DNA of 64,000 nucleotides from Streptomyces caelestis (GCF_001279005.1 NZ_LGCN01000212.1:1-64000), one strand, 5' to 3'. Shown: positions 54,885-64,000, counted from the first letter of the stretch. Notes: generated by a model from the sequence alone, not told the origin. Program-made: numbers and translations.

Positions 54885-55421
54885 TCAGGCGGAGAGGCCG
54901 TCGATGCGGGCCAGCGCGTCGTCCGCGCCGTACGGCTGCAGGTACGGCAGCCAGCGCGGGTCCCGGTGGCCGGTGCCGATGATGCGCCAGGCCAGACCGG
55001 TGGGCGGAGCGGGTTTGTGGCGCAGGCGCCAGCCCAGCTCGAACAGATGACGGTCGGCCTTCACGTGGTTGCAGCGGCGGCACGAGGCCACCACGTTGTC
55101 CCAGACGTGCTTGCCCCCGCGACTGCGCGGGATGACGTGGTCGACGCTGGTCGCGACGCCACCGCAGTACATGCACCGGCCCCCGTCACGGGCGAACAGC
55201 GCCCTGCGGGTCAGAGGAACGGGCCCCCGGTAGGGAACCCGCACGAAACGCTTGAGCCGGACCACGCTGGGTGCGGGGACGGTGACGGTCGCGCTGTGCA
55301 GATGGGCGCCGGTCTCCTCGAGGCAGACTGCCTTGTTCTCGAGGACGAGCACGAGCGCGCGGCGGAGCGGTACGACGCCGAGCGGCTCGTACGACGCGTT
55401 GAGGACCAGGACATGCGGCAC
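54885..55421 (-). CDS. HNH endonuclease
   Basis: 178 aa. The HNH finger reads CMYCGGVATSVDHVIPRSRG, WDNVVASCRRCNHVKADR, with CxxC...DH...N...CxxC. The N-terminal part (VLVLNASYEPLGVVPLRRAL) is the HNH-associated domain common in bacteria. Its biological role in Streptomyces is not defined. The GTG start at 55421 has AAGGAGG 7 nt upstream. It converges on the ATPase gene. Confidence 0.93.
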   Translation of the reverse strand: MPHVLVLNASYEPLGVVPLRRALVLVLENKAVCLEETGAHLHSATVTVPAPSVVRLKRFVRVPYRGPVPLTRRALFARDGGRCMYCGGVATSVDHVIPRSRGGKHVWDNVVASCRRCNHVKADRHLFELGWRLRHKPAPPTGLAWRIIGTGHRDPRWLPYLQPYGADDALARIDGLSA

Positions 55422-55735
55422 GGACGGCCTCCTTGTACGCCGGCGGCGCGTGGCTCGCGCCGGGACGATCCGTAGTCAGTCTCCCCTCATGCCTGGTGGA
55501 CGCGCCACCATGTCCCGGTAACGGGCTGGGAGTGTTTTCGACCACATCCCGATTCATCCCCGGGGCCGGGGCCTGTTCAAGCGCGGGTGAGGCCGGTCTC
55601 TTCTTCCCGCATGCCGCCGATCCGCTCACGATGCCCCGTTAGTGTGGTGGTTCTGCCCGCACCGGTGACCCATTCGTGACCTTGAAGATATTGACCGTCG
55701 CACCGGGGGCAGACATGCGCCTGGAGGTACCCGCC

Positions 55736-56821
55736 GTGTCCTTGTCCGCCGTCCCGTCGGCCGCCGACCCGTCACCGACGCCCTCCGAGTCCGGGGCGCC
55801 CCGGGTGCCCACGCTCCAGGACGCGCAGGAGACCGCCGGCAACGCCGCCGGCTGGGTCGAGGAGAACTGGTCGACGTGGCTCGCGATCGGACTCAGGGTC
55901 CTGCTGATCCTGGTGATCGCGATGGTGCTGAGAATCGTGGTGCGGCGGGCGATCACCAAGATGGTCGACCGCATGTCCCGCACCGGCCAGGCGGTGAACC
56001 CCACCGGTCTCAGCAGTCTGCTGGTCAACGCCGAGCGGCGCCGGCAGCGTTCCCAGGCGATCGGCTCGGTGCTGCGCTCGGTGGCGTCGTTCCTGATCCT
56101 GGGCACGGCCGCGCTGATGATCCTCGGCACGTTCCAGATCAACCTGGCCCCGCTGCTGGCCTCGGCGGGTGTCGCGGGCGTGGCGATCGGTTTCGGCGCG
56201 CGCAACCTGGTGACGGACTTCCTCTCCGGCGTCTTCATGATCCTGGAGGACCAGTACGGCGTCGGCGACACGATCGACGCGGGCGTGGCCTCGGGCGAGG
56301 TGATCGAGGTCGGGCTGCGGGTGACCAAGCTGCGCGGCGACAACGGCGAGATCTGGTACGTCCGCAACGGCGAGGTCAAGCGCATCGGCAACCTCTCCCA
56401 GGGCTGGGCGACCGCGGGCGTCGACGTCACGGTCCGTGCCGACGAGGACCTGGACCGGGTGAAGGCCACGCTGAGCGAGGTCGCCGAGAAGATGGGCAAG
56501 GAGGAGCCCTGGAACGAGCTCCTGTGGAGCCCGATCGAGGTGCTCGGCCTGGACTCGGTGCTGCTGGACTCGATGGTGGTCCGCCTGTCCGCGAAGACCA
56601 TGCCGGGCAAGTCCCTGACCGTGGAGCGGGAACTGCGCTGGCGCGTCAAGCGGGCCTTCGACGCGACGGGCATCCGCATCGTCGGCGGGGCCACGGCCGC
56701 GGAGGACGTGGAGGCCTCCGACCCCACGGCGGGCGTCGCGCCTCCGTCGGTCTACTCGAGCACGATCTCCCCGCAGTCCGTGGCGGCGTCCCCGCTGCCC
56801 CCGCCCAGCACCACGAAGTAA
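55736..56821 (+). CDS. MscS-family mechanosensitive ion channel
   Basis: 361 aa from GTG 55736, chosen because CTGGAGG stands 8 nt upstream; in-frame starts at 55676 and 55715 lack such a site. Membrane helices lie at about 45-68 and 105-150. The pore helix shows ASAGVAGVAIGFGARNLVTDFLSGVF, then the beta domain with DTIDAGVASGEVIEVGLRVTKLRGDNGEIWYVRNGEV. It releases solutes on hypo-osmotic shock. The Pro/Ser-rich tail (about 330-361) is disordered. Confidence 0.92.
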   Translation: MSLSAVPSAADPSPTPSESGAPRVPTLQDAQETAGNAAGWVEENWSTWLAIGLRVLLILVIAMVLRIVVRRAITKMVDRMSRTGQAVNPTGLSSLLVNAERRRQRSQAIGSVLRSVASFLILGTAALMILGTFQINLAPLLASAGVAGVAIGFGARNLVTDFLSGVFMILEDQYGVGDTIDAGVASGEVIEVGLRVTKLRGDNGEIWYVRNGEVKRIGNLSQGWATAGVDVTVRADEDLDRVKATLSEVAEKMGKEEPWNELLWSPIEVLGLDSVLLDSMVVRLSAKTMPGKSLTVERELRWRVKRAFDATGIRIVGGATAAEDVEASDPTAGVAPPSVYSSTISPQSVAASPLPPPSTTK

Positions 56822-56832
56822 CCGCAGGCCCC

Positions 56833-56870
56833 GAAGGGCGGCGCCCGGAACTCCCCGGGCGCCGCCCTTC
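56833..56870 (+). terminator. Hairpin terminator after the MscS gene
   Basis: 16-bp perfect stem GAAGGGCGGCGCCCGG and its complement, 6-nt loop. Confidence 0.9.
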
Positions 56871-57058
56871 CCCGTCCCTCCCTCGGCGCTCCTCCGTCAC
56901 GCGGGAACCGAACTGATTTCCCGGGCGTGTTCGTGGGCAGGGTGGGGGCGGAATGCCCGGGGGTCGCGCCGCGACCGGATCAAGATCGCGCCAAGGCCGG
57001 TGCGCATGTCGGTCCCGGCGGCGATACTTGCCCGAGGGATGGCCATGGGGGAGGTCAC

Positions 57059-58501
57059 ATGACACACACGCCGAACGGCACGGCGCCGCCCGGCACCGCC
57101 ACGCCCGCACCCGTGCCCACGCTGCCGGCGGTGCCTCCCCAGCCCGTCCCCGCCGCCCCCACCGGCGCCGCGCCCCCGCCTCGGGCCCGCCGCACCGCCT
57201 TCGCCGAGGGCGTCGACCGCCTCCGCGGGGCCGCCACCACCGAACCCGGCCGCCTCCGCGCCATCGGCGCGGTCCTCGCGGTCCTCGTCGTCGCCTTCGG
57301 CGCGGTGACCGCCTGGCAGACGACCGACCGGGCCGCGGCCGCCGACGACGTCCTCACCAGCAGTCGGCCCCTCAGCTCGGACGCCGCCGACATCTACCGC
57401 TCCCTCGCCGACGCCAACACCGCCGCGGCCGGCAACTTCCTGGCCGGCGGTCAGGAGACCGCCGCCTCCAGGGACCGCTACGAGGACGACATCCGCACCG
57501 CCGCCGCGAAGCTCGTCAACGCCGCGGCCAACTCGGACCCCGGCTCCCCCTCCGCGAAGACGATCACCGGGCTCAACCGCCTGCTCCCCGAGTACAAGGG
57601 CCTGGTCGAACGCGCCCGCACCTACAACCGCCAGGGCTACCCCGTCGGCGGCGCCTACCTGCGGTACGCGAACGAGAAGATGCAGCAGGAGATGCTCCCG
57701 GCCGCGGAGGACCTCTACACCAGGGAGAACCAGCGCCTGCGCGACGACTACGCGGACGCGACCCCCTACCCCTGGCCCGCCCTCGCCCTCGGCGTCCTCG
57801 CCCTCGCCGCCCTCGCCTGGGCCATGCGCCGCACCTACCTGCGCACCCACAGGGTCCTCAACCACGGCCTGGTGGCCGCGACGGCGGCGACCACCGTCGT
57901 CCTCCTCTGGCTGACGGCCGGTCACACCCTCGCCCGGTCCGGCCTCCACGACTCCTACGACCACGGCGTCCGCTCGCTCGACGTGCTGCACGACGCCCGT
58001 ATCGCCTCCCTGAAGGCGAGGGGCAACGAGAACCTGACCCTGGTGGCCCGCGGCGCCGAGACGACGAAGGTGGGCGACGAGACGTTCGACGCCTACGACC
58101 ACGCCTTCGGCCGCGAGATGGGCGCCCTCGCCGAAGGGCTGGCCCGGGCGCAGCGCCTCGCTGACGACGCCGGCGGCGCACGGCCGGTCTCCTCCGCGTC
58201 GGGCGCCATGACGGAGTGGAGGAAGCGCCACGCCGCGGCCCGCGAGCAGGACGAGAACGGCAACTACCAGCAGGCGCTGGACATGGTGATCGGCGCGAAG
58301 GGCGCGGCCGGCGAGTGCTTCGACAGCGTCGACGAGAACCTGGCCACGGCGCTCGAGCACGAGGAGGACGAGTTCGAGCGGGCGGCCGGCGACGGCCGGG
58401 ACGCGCTGACCGGCCTGCCCTCCGGCGCGGCCCTCCTCTCCGTGCTGGGCGCGGCCGGCGCGGTGCTGGGCATCGGCCGCAGGCTGTCGGAGTACCGATG
58501 A
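57059..58501 (+). CDS. GlnX-like membrane sensor protein
   Basis: 480 aa. A Pro-rich cytoplasmic leader precedes a membrane helix (about 83-103). A helical extracytoplasmic domain follows (SSRPLSSDAADIYRSLADAN onward), then two further helices (about 240-258 and 270-290), and a second helical external domain. A last membrane helix near 455-475 ends the protein. The alternating topology resembles the mycobacterial GlnX protein that couples the GlnH binding protein to PknG. ATG 57059 has GGGGGAGG upstream. Overlaps the next gene by 4 nt (ATGA). Confidence 0.78.
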   Translation: MTHTPNGTAPPGTATPAPVPTLPAVPPQPVPAAPTGAAPPPRARRTAFAEGVDRLRGAATTEPGRLRAIGAVLAVLVVAFGAVTAWQTTDRAAAADDVLTSSRPLSSDAADIYRSLADANTAAAGNFLAGGQETAASRDRYEDDIRTAAAKLVNAAANSDPGSPSAKTITGLNRLLPEYKGLVERARTYNRQGYPVGGAYLRYANEKMQQEMLPAAEDLYTRENQRLRDDYADATPYPWPALALGVLALAALAWAMRRTYLRTHRVLNHGLVAATAATTVVLLWLTAGHTLARSGLHDSYDHGVRSLDVLHDARIASLKARGNENLTLVARGAETTKVGDETFDAYDHAFGREMGALAEGLARAQRLADDAGGARPVSSASGAMTEWRKRHAAAREQDENGNYQQALDMVIGAKGAAGECFDSVDENLATALEHEEDEFERAAGDGRDALTGLPSGAALLSVLGAAGAVLGIGRRLSEYR

Positions 58502-59580
58502 ACGGACGCGTGAACGAGCCGGAGGGGGCCATGACGACGATCGCACGACACCTGCGGGCCCGCCTGAAGGGCTGGGGCGGCGTGGGCGCGATGGCGACCG
58601 CCTGCGCCCTGGCACTGGTCTTCGCGCTGGCGCTGACCTGTGCCGGCGCCCCGGCCGGCGCCCCCTCGAGGACCACCGGCCAGACCGTGTCCCACTCCGC
58701 GCGGGCCCAGGCGGACGAGGACTGCACGGCCCCCGAGAAGCAGACGCTGTCCCCGTCGGACGCCGACGGACCCACGATCGAGGAGATCAGGAACCGCCGG
58801 GGGGAGAAGCGCAAACTGGTCGTGGGGGTCGACCAGAACAGCTACCGCTGGGGCTACCGCGACCCCAACAGCGGGAAGAGCGGCGCCCTCGAGGGCTTCG
58901 ACATCGACCTGGTGCACCGCATAGCCGAGGACATACTCGGCGACCGGGACGCGGTCCAGTTCAAGGCGATCCCGACCGACCAGCGCATACCGGCGATCAA
59001 GGCGGGCCGGGTCGACATGGTCGTCCGCACGATGACGATCACCTGCGCCCGCATCGAGGACGTGGCGTTCTCCGCGCCGTACTTCAGGACGGGCCAGCAG
59101 GTCCTGGCCCCGAGGTCCTCACCGGTCGAGGGGTACGACGAGACGCTCGCGGACCAGGAGATCTGCACGGCGGCGGGCTCGACCGCGCACGCGAAGCTGG
59201 AGGCGGACAAGGAGGCGGGCAGGCTGCCGGCGTCCACCGACATCCGCACCACCGTCCCCAACCAGCTGGACTGCCTGGTGCGGCTGCAGCTCGGCGAGGT
59301 CGACGCGGTGGTCACCGACGGCGCGCTCGCGGCCAGCCAGGCCGCGCAGGATCCGACGGTCCAGCTCAAGGGCGGGGCCTTCACGACCGAGTACTACGGC
59401 GTGGCGATGAAGAAGGACGCGGACGACCTGGTGCGCCGGGTCAACCGGATCCTGGTCGACTTCCGGGAGGACACCACGGACGGCTGGCAGGACGCGTACA
59501 CCGAGTGGCTCTCGGCCACGCTGGGCGACGACTCCTCCCGGTCGCGGCCCCCGGCCCCGGAGTACCTGCGCGAGAGCTGA
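58498..59580 (+). CDS. GlnH-like periplasmic amino-acid-binding protein
   Basis: 360 aa from ATG 58498 overlapping the previous stop; ATG 58531 with GGAGGG is an equally good start. A hydrophobic anchor (about 30-50) ends near LTCAGAP; it is not a canonical lipobox. The substrate-binding fold (SBP_bac_3) shows KLVVGVDQNSYRWGYRD, LEGFDIDLVHRIAEDILG and AGRVDMVVRTMTITCARI. In mycobacteria GlnH senses aspartate/glutamate for PknG. No ABC permease is adjacent, which supports a sensing rather than transport role. Confidence 0.85.
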   Translation: MNGRVNEPEGAMTTIARHLRARLKGWGGVGAMATACALALVFALALTCAGAPAGAPSRTTGQTVSHSARAQADEDCTAPEKQTLSPSDADGPTIEEIRNRRGEKRKLVVGVDQNSYRWGYRDPNSGKSGALEGFDIDLVHRIAEDILGDRDAVQFKAIPTDQRIPAIKAGRVDMVVRTMTITCARIEDVAFSAPYFRTGQQVLAPRSSPVEGYDETLADQEICTAAGSTAHAKLEADKEAGRLPASTDIRTTVPNQLDCLVRLQLGEVDAVVTDGALAASQAAQDPTVQLKGGAFTTEYYGVAMKKDADDLVRRVNRILVDFREDTTDGWQDAYTEWLSATLGDDSSRSRPPAPEYLRES

Positions 59581-59644
59581 TCACGGACCGGCCCCGGCCG
59601 GGCACTCCCCCAACCGCCGACGACCCCCCAGCGAGAGGTGACCG

Positions 59645-60964
59645 ATGGCCGACACGGATCCCAGCGGGCCGGTGATGGACCGGGACGAGGTGGACCGTGC
59701 GCTGGCGCGGCTCGGCGCGGAGCACGAGGCGATCGAGACCTCGCTCCTCGCCCTGCAGGACCACGCGGGCCGAAGGCTCCTGGAGGGCGCGCGGCTCACC
59801 GGCGTCACCGCGGAGCGCTGGGCGGTCACGGAGGCGTCGATCACCCTGCTGTGGACGTACTTCGACGCGTACGCCGGCGCGCTGCGCAGGGCCCGGGACA
59901 TCCGGTCCCGCCGCCGCTGGTCCAGCCGTGAGGACCTGGTGGAGCTGACGGAGCTGCTGCGCGGCGACGCGGTGACCGTGGCGGGCGGCGCCGCGGCGGC
60001 CCTCGGCGCCGCCCCCGGCAGACTCGGCGAACGCTGTTCGCTGGCCGCCCTGGTCGACCGCATGAACGAGCTGTACGCGTCCTCGCTGGACGTGGTCGTC
60101 GCCGCCGACGCGGTGTGGTCGGCGCTGCCCGCCCGGATCGATCTGCTCGCCGCCGAGCTCCAGCGCACCGGCCGGCTCGCGCACTCGGTCGGCGTGCGCC
60201 CGGGCGAGCACCCGGCGGGCGACGACCTGGAGCGGATCACCCGCACGCTGACGAAGCTGCGCGAGCAGGTGGTGTCCGACCCGCTGGCGTACTGGAAGCG
60301 GGCGGAGGGCAGTTCGGCGCCCGGCGGCGGACGGCCCGACACCACGGTCTACGACCGCGAGGCGCGTGCGCTGGAGGACGTGCGCCGGGAGATCGACGCG
60401 GTGCTGACGGTCCGCCAGGACGCGGAGAAACGCATCGTCAGACTGCGGGACGTGCTGTCCCGCGCCGACCGCACCCTCGCCGAGGCCCGCACCGCGCGCG
60501 GCGAGGTGCTGGCGAAGATCGCCGCGACGGAGGTGCCGGTGGTCGGCGGACCGCCGACCGCGTTGCAGGAGCAGCTGTCGACGGCCGCCGAGTACCGCAG
60601 GCACGCCCAGTGGCACCGCCTGTCCCCGCTCCTGGAGTCCCTCGAGCAGAAGGCCGAGGACGAACTGCTGCGCGCCCGCGAGTCGCTGACCGCGGTGACG
60701 GCGCCGCTGGCGGTCCGTGCCGAGCTGCGCGGGCGGCTGGACGCGTACAGGGCGAAGGTGGCCCGGCACGGCCTGGCGGAGGACCCCCTCCTGGTGGAGC
60801 GGTACGAGAAGGCGCGCCGCATGCTGTGGAGCGCGCCCTGCGACCTGCGCGCCGCCGGCCGGGCGGTGCTGCGCTACCAGCAGGCGGCCGCGGAGGCCCT
60901 CGGCACGGCACCGCGGGTACCGGGCCAGGGCGTGCCCGACGACCGGAGGGGGCCCGGCGCGTGA
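59645..60964 (+). CDS. Uncharacterised helical protein in the pknG cluster
   Basis: 439 aa. The sequence is almost wholly helical with coiled-coil stretches (RREIDAVLTVRQDAEKRIVR, LLESLEQKAEDELLRARESL). No membrane segment or catalytic motif is visible. It lies between the GlnH-like gene (64-nt gap) and the kinase (22-nt gap), so it is part of the operon. ATG 59645 follows GAGAGG. I do not recognise a family; a scaffold or kinase substrate is a guess from context. Confidence 0.75.
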   Translation: MADTDPSGPVMDRDEVDRALARLGAEHEAIETSLLALQDHAGRRLLEGARLTGVTAERWAVTEASITLLWTYFDAYAGALRRARDIRSRRRWSSREDLVELTELLRGDAVTVAGGAAAALGAAPGRLGERCSLAALVDRMNELYASSLDVVVAADAVWSALPARIDLLAAELQRTGRLAHSVGVRPGEHPAGDDLERITRTLTKLREQVVSDPLAYWKRAEGSSAPGGGRPDTTVYDREARALEDVRREIDAVLTVRQDAEKRIVRLRDVLSRADRTLAEARTARGEVLAKIAATEVPVVGGPPTALQEQLSTAAEYRRHAQWHRLSPLLESLEQKAEDELLRARESLTAVTAPLAVRAELRGRLDAYRAKVARHGLAEDPLLVERYEKARRMLWSAPCDLRAAGRAVLRYQQAAAEALGTAPRVPGQGVPDDRRGPGA

Positions 60965-60986
60965 GCGAGGAGGGGGAGGCCGCGTC

Positions 60987-63500
60987 ATGAGCGAACCGGA
61001 GAACCGGGCGGTCGGGGCCGGGTGCCAGCGCCCCGAGTGCGGCGGCGCGTACGAGGACGTCGGCGGCGGCGAGCTGTACTGCGACACCTGCGGCCTGGCC
61101 CCGGTGGTGTCGCCGACCGGCATGGTCGGCTCGGCCCCGACCGGCATCACGGCGGGCGGCCGCGGATCGCGCGGCTCGGCGGGCAGCAAAGGCTCCGGCG
61201 GCCGCGGTTCCCGCACGTCGTCCCAGTCGTCGCGGTCCCGCCGTTCGGTCTCCGGACGGCTCTCCCGCCCGCTGTCGGGCCGGACCGCGGGCCGCTCGGT
61301 GTCGGTGCGCGGTTCCGGCGCGGGCGCCGGCTCCTCCGGCCGGGGCCGCCTCGGCGCCGGTCTTGTCGAGGTGCCGCCGATCCCGCGCCCCGATCCGCGG
61401 GCGATGGTGCGGAAGAACCCGGAGGTGCCCGAGCGGAAGCGGTTCTGCTCGCGTTCGGACTGCGGGGCGCCGGTGGGCCGGGCCCGCGGCGGCCGGCCGG
61501 GGCGCACGGAGGGCTTCTGCACCAAGTGCGGCCACCCGTACTCGTTCGTCCCGAAGCTGCGGGGCGGCGACGTCGTGCACGGCCAGTACGAGGTGGTCGG
61601 CTGTCTGGCGCACGGCGGCCTCGGCTGGATCTACCTCGCCGTGGACCGGGCGGTCTCGGACCGCTGGGTGGTGCTGAAGGGCCTGCTGGACACGGGCGAC
61701 CAGGACGCGATGGCGGCGGCGATCTCCGAGCGGCGCTTCCTCGCCGAGATCGAGCACGCCAACATCGTGCGGATCTACAACTTCGTGGAGCACCTCGACC
61801 AGCGCACCGGCTCCCTCGACGGCTACATCGTCATGGAGTACCTGGGCGGCAAGTCGCTGAAGGAGATCGCCAACGGCCGCCGCACACCGGAGGGCAGACG
61901 CGATCCGCTGCCGGTGGAGCAGGCCTGCGCGTACGGCATCGAGGCCCTCGAGGCGCTCGGCCACCTGCACAGCCGGAACCTGCTGTACTGCGACTTCAAG
62001 GTCGACAACGCGATCCAGACCGAGGACCAGCTGAAGCTGATCGACATGGGCGCGGTGCGCCGGACGGACGACGAGGAGTCGGCCATCTACGGCACGATCG
62101 GCTACCAGGCGCCCGAGGTCGCCGACGTCGGGCCGTCGGTGGCGTCGGACCTGTACACGGTGGCCCGCACGCTCGCCGTCCTCACGTTCGACTTCCAGGG
62201 CTACACGAACGTCCACGTGGACTCGCTGCCCGACCCGGACGGCATCGAGGTCTTCCAACGGTACGAGTCCTTCTACCGCTTCCTGGTCCGTGCCACCGAT
62301 CCGGACCCGGCCCGCCGGTTCGCCTCCGCGCAGGAGATGACCGAGCAGCTGACGGGCGTGCTGCGCGAGGTGGTCTCCCTGCGGTCGGGCCGCGCCCGCC
62401 CCGCGCCGTCCACCCTCTTCGGCCCGGAACTGCGGGTGACGGACACGGAGTTGTTCCCCGCGCTGAACGGTGACGTCTCCCGCCTCGGCGCCCGCCCGGA
62501 CCGCGCCCGCAAGAGGGCGCGGCACGTGCTCCCGCCCGCCGCCGGCGCCCCCGCCGCGGTCAGACCCGTCGACTGCCCGGCCGCCGCGCTCGCGCTGCCC
62601 GTGCCGCACGTCCACCCCGCCGACCCCAACGCCGGTTTCCTCGCGGGCCTGCTGACGTCCGCGCCCGGTGAGCTGATCAACGCGCTCGCCGCCGCGCCGG
62701 CCCCGTCGGTGGAGACCCGGCTGCGCGAGATCCGCGCCCGGCTGGAGACCGGCGAGTGGTCCGCCGCGCTGGCGGCGCTGGGCGCGCTGGAGGAGCAGGA
62801 CCCCGACGACTGGCGGGTGGTCTGGTACCGGGGGGTCGCCTCGCTCGTCACCGGCGACCACGAGGGCGCCGCGCTCGCCTTCGACGCGGTCTACGACGCG
62901 TTCCCCGGCGAGATCGCGCCGAAGCTGGCGCTCGGCGTGTGCGCGGAGGTGCTGGGCCAGCCGGACAACGCCGCCGAGTACTACCGCCTGGTGTGGTCGA
63001 CCGACCCGAGCCATGTGAGCGCCGCGTTCGGGCTGGCCCGGGTGCGCTGGGCGACCGGGGACCGCGGCGGCGCCGTACGGACGCTGGTGTCGGTGCCGGA
63101 GTCCTCCATCCACTACACGGCCGCGCGGGTGGCGTCCGTCCGGGCGCGACTGCGCGGGCGTGCGCCCGCCGCCGGTGACGTACCGTTCCTGGACGACCTG
63201 ACCGCTGCCGCGGGGCAGGTCGAGGCCTTGGAGGCGTACGGTCTGGACCCGGCACGACGCGAGCTGTTGTCGGCCGAAATCCTCGGCTGCGGGCTGGACT
63301 GGGTACTCTCCGGGGGCCAGGGTTCCGCCCCTCCCGCCGCCGGGGGACGGACGCTGCTCGGCAGCGGTCTGGACGAGCGGGGCCTCCGTTTCGGCCTGGA
63401 GCGTTCGTACCGCACGCTGGCCCGGCTGGCGCGCAGCGGCGAGGAGAGGATCGACCTGGTGGAACGTGCCAATCGTTACCGCCCCCGGACGTGGGTGTAG
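60987..63500 (+). CDS. pknG: PknG-type serine/threonine protein kinase with TPR domain
   Basis: 837 aa. The N-terminus has a CxxxxC/CxxC pair (CQRPEC, CDTC), a long Ser/Gly/Arg linker, and a second Cys set (FCSRSDC ... FCTKC) like the redox rubredoxin domain of PknG. The kinase domain has ATP Lys at about 231 (WVVLKGL), the catalytic loop LLYCDFKVDN (Asp about 336) and the metal motif DMG (about 353). The C-terminal third is the TPR domain. In mycobacteria PknG tunes glutamate metabolism via GarA. ATG 60987 follows GGAGGGGGAGG. Confidence 0.93.
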   Translation: MSEPENRAVGAGCQRPECGGAYEDVGGGELYCDTCGLAPVVSPTGMVGSAPTGITAGGRGSRGSAGSKGSGGRGSRTSSQSSRSRRSVSGRLSRPLSGRTAGRSVSVRGSGAGAGSSGRGRLGAGLVEVPPIPRPDPRAMVRKNPEVPERKRFCSRSDCGAPVGRARGGRPGRTEGFCTKCGHPYSFVPKLRGGDVVHGQYEVVGCLAHGGLGWIYLAVDRAVSDRWVVLKGLLDTGDQDAMAAAISERRFLAEIEHANIVRIYNFVEHLDQRTGSLDGYIVMEYLGGKSLKEIANGRRTPEGRRDPLPVEQACAYGIEALEALGHLHSRNLLYCDFKVDNAIQTEDQLKLIDMGAVRRTDDEESAIYGTIGYQAPEVADVGPSVASDLYTVARTLAVLTFDFQGYTNVHVDSLPDPDGIEVFQRYESFYRFLVRATDPDPARRFASAQEMTEQLTGVLREVVSLRSGRARPAPSTLFGPELRVTDTELFPALNGDVSRLGARPDRARKRARHVLPPAAGAPAAVRPVDCPAAALALPVPHVHPADPNAGFLAGLLTSAPGELINALAAAPAPSVETRLREIRARLETGEWSAALAALGALEEQDPDDWRVVWYRGVASLVTGDHEGAALAFDAVYDAFPGEIAPKLALGVCAEVLGQPDNAAEYYRLVWSTDPSHVSAAFGLARVRWATGDRGGAVRTLVSVPESSIHYTAARVASVRARLRGRAPAAGDVPFLDDLTAAAGQVEALEAYGLDPARRELLSAEILGCGLDWVLSGGQGSAPPAAGGRTLLGSGLDERGLRFGLERSYRTLARLARSGEERIDLVERANRYRPRTWV

Positions 63501-63503
63501 TTG

Positions 63504-64000
63504 ATGTCGCAGATGCCTCAGCAGGCCGCTCTGACGAAGTGCCCGAGCTGCGAGGAACCCCTCGAGTCGGGTGACCGTTTCTGCGGTGCGTGCGGATACG
63601 ACCTGTCCGTGGTCCCCGCGCGGCCGCGGGACGAGCCGACGATCGCCTTGAACGGCTCGGTGCCGTCGCAGGCCCCGCCCGGCGCGGGCGGCTCTCCCGT
63701 GCCCGACGCCTCGGCCGGCCGTGGAACACCGGCCCAGGGCGCCCCCGTACCACCGCCCGCGGCCCCTGTGTCACCGCCCCCGGCCCAGGGTGCCCCCGTA
63801 CCGCCGCCCGGCACCCAAGTGCCGCCGCCCGCCGAGCAGGTGACGCCCGCACCTCCGCCTGCGGCACCCGGCGTCCCTGTGCCGCCGCCCGCCGCCCAGG
63901 GCGCCCCCGCCCCCTCGTCCCGGACCGAAGTCGCCCGCGGGTCAGGGGTCTCGGCGGAGGGTGCCGTACCGCCTCCCCCGGCCGCGGCGGCCCCCGCGCC
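63504..64000 (+). CDS. Zinc-ribbon protein, 3' end outside window
   Basis: Only the first 165 codons are seen. ATG 63504 (or TTG 63501 directly at the kinase stop) gives TKCPSCEEPL ... RFCGACGYDL, a CxxC...CxxC zinc ribbon. Then come many Pro-rich repeats built on APVPPP. No catalytic domain is reached. In actinobacteria a PP2C phosphatase with such a start often follows pknG, so this may be that; the sequence seen does not prove it. Confidence 0.7.
   Translation, partial: MSQMPQQAALTKCPSCEEPLESGDRFCGACGYDLSVVPARPRDEPTIALNGSVPSQAPPGAGGSPVPDASAGRGTPAQGAPVPPPAAPVSPPPAQGAPVPPPGTQVPPPAEQVTPAPPPAAPGVPVPPPAAQGAPAPSSRTEVARGSGVSAEGAVPPPPAAAAPA

Overview
The window is about 64 kb of very GC-rich actinobacterial chromosome, almost certainly Streptomyces or a close relative. 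The supporting signs are: dense GTG and ATG starts behind purine-rich ribosome binding sites; the tig-clpP1-clpP2-clpX block; a mycothiol-type DsbA oxidoreductase; a WhiJ-type XRE/DUF397/ATPase triad; and a GlnX-GlnH-PknG kinase cluster. There is no rRNA, intact insertion sequence, prophage or CRISPR array. The two tRNA genes (Pro-TGG and Gly-TCC) both encode their CCA ends.

0-6 kb is housekeeping. It holds the end of a membrane-anchored protein, clpX, clpP2, clpP1 and tig (all on the minus strand), and the two tRNAs, separated by strong hairpin terminators. A ClgR-like box lies upstream of clpP1. 6-18 kb is a mixed core segment: an acyltransferase, an HD protein, a membrane SpoIIE/PP2C phosphatase, an Eis-like acetyltransferase, an Fpg/Nei glycosylase, rpiB, two paralogous amino-acid permeases flanking bioY, and a GC-rich tandem-repeat tract at 14.65-15.03 kb. 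18-34 kb carries two paralogous pepN aminopeptidases with, between them, a Tat-exported phosphoesterase, a NUDIX hydrolase, a sigma/anti-sigma pair, asd and a MazEF-like pair. A TetR gene and a divergent EamA/MarR pair follow, with readable promoters and operators.

34-45 kb holds malQ with a small repeat-bearing upstream gene, a secreted GH84 enzyme with an altered catalytic pair, and a five-gene operon (ECF sigma, zinc-finger membrane anti-sigma, ABC ATPase, two membrane proteins) in which every junction overlaps by 3-4 nt.

45-53 kb is a degenerate accessory region. It has a lipoprotein, a large secreted DNRLRE-type protein whose C-terminus looks like a NucA/NucB nuclease, a convergent SMI1/KNR4 (SUKH) gene that could be an immunity gene, and three gene remnants. 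A 225-bp direct repeat brackets the region. Each copy carries the end of a methyltransferase gene overlapping the end of a DUF397 gene; the methyltransferase is broken in both copies, and the DUF397 gene is intact only in the second.

53-64 kb returns to ordered regulation: a WhiJ-like triad, an HNH endonuclease, an MscS channel, and a cluster of a GlnX-like sensor, GlnH-like binding protein, uncharacterised protein, PknG-type kinase and zinc-ribbon protein that runs off the window. This last cluster and the sigma/ABC operon are the best candidates for systems not yet worked out in detail. The 45-53 kb segment is the most unusual structurally.
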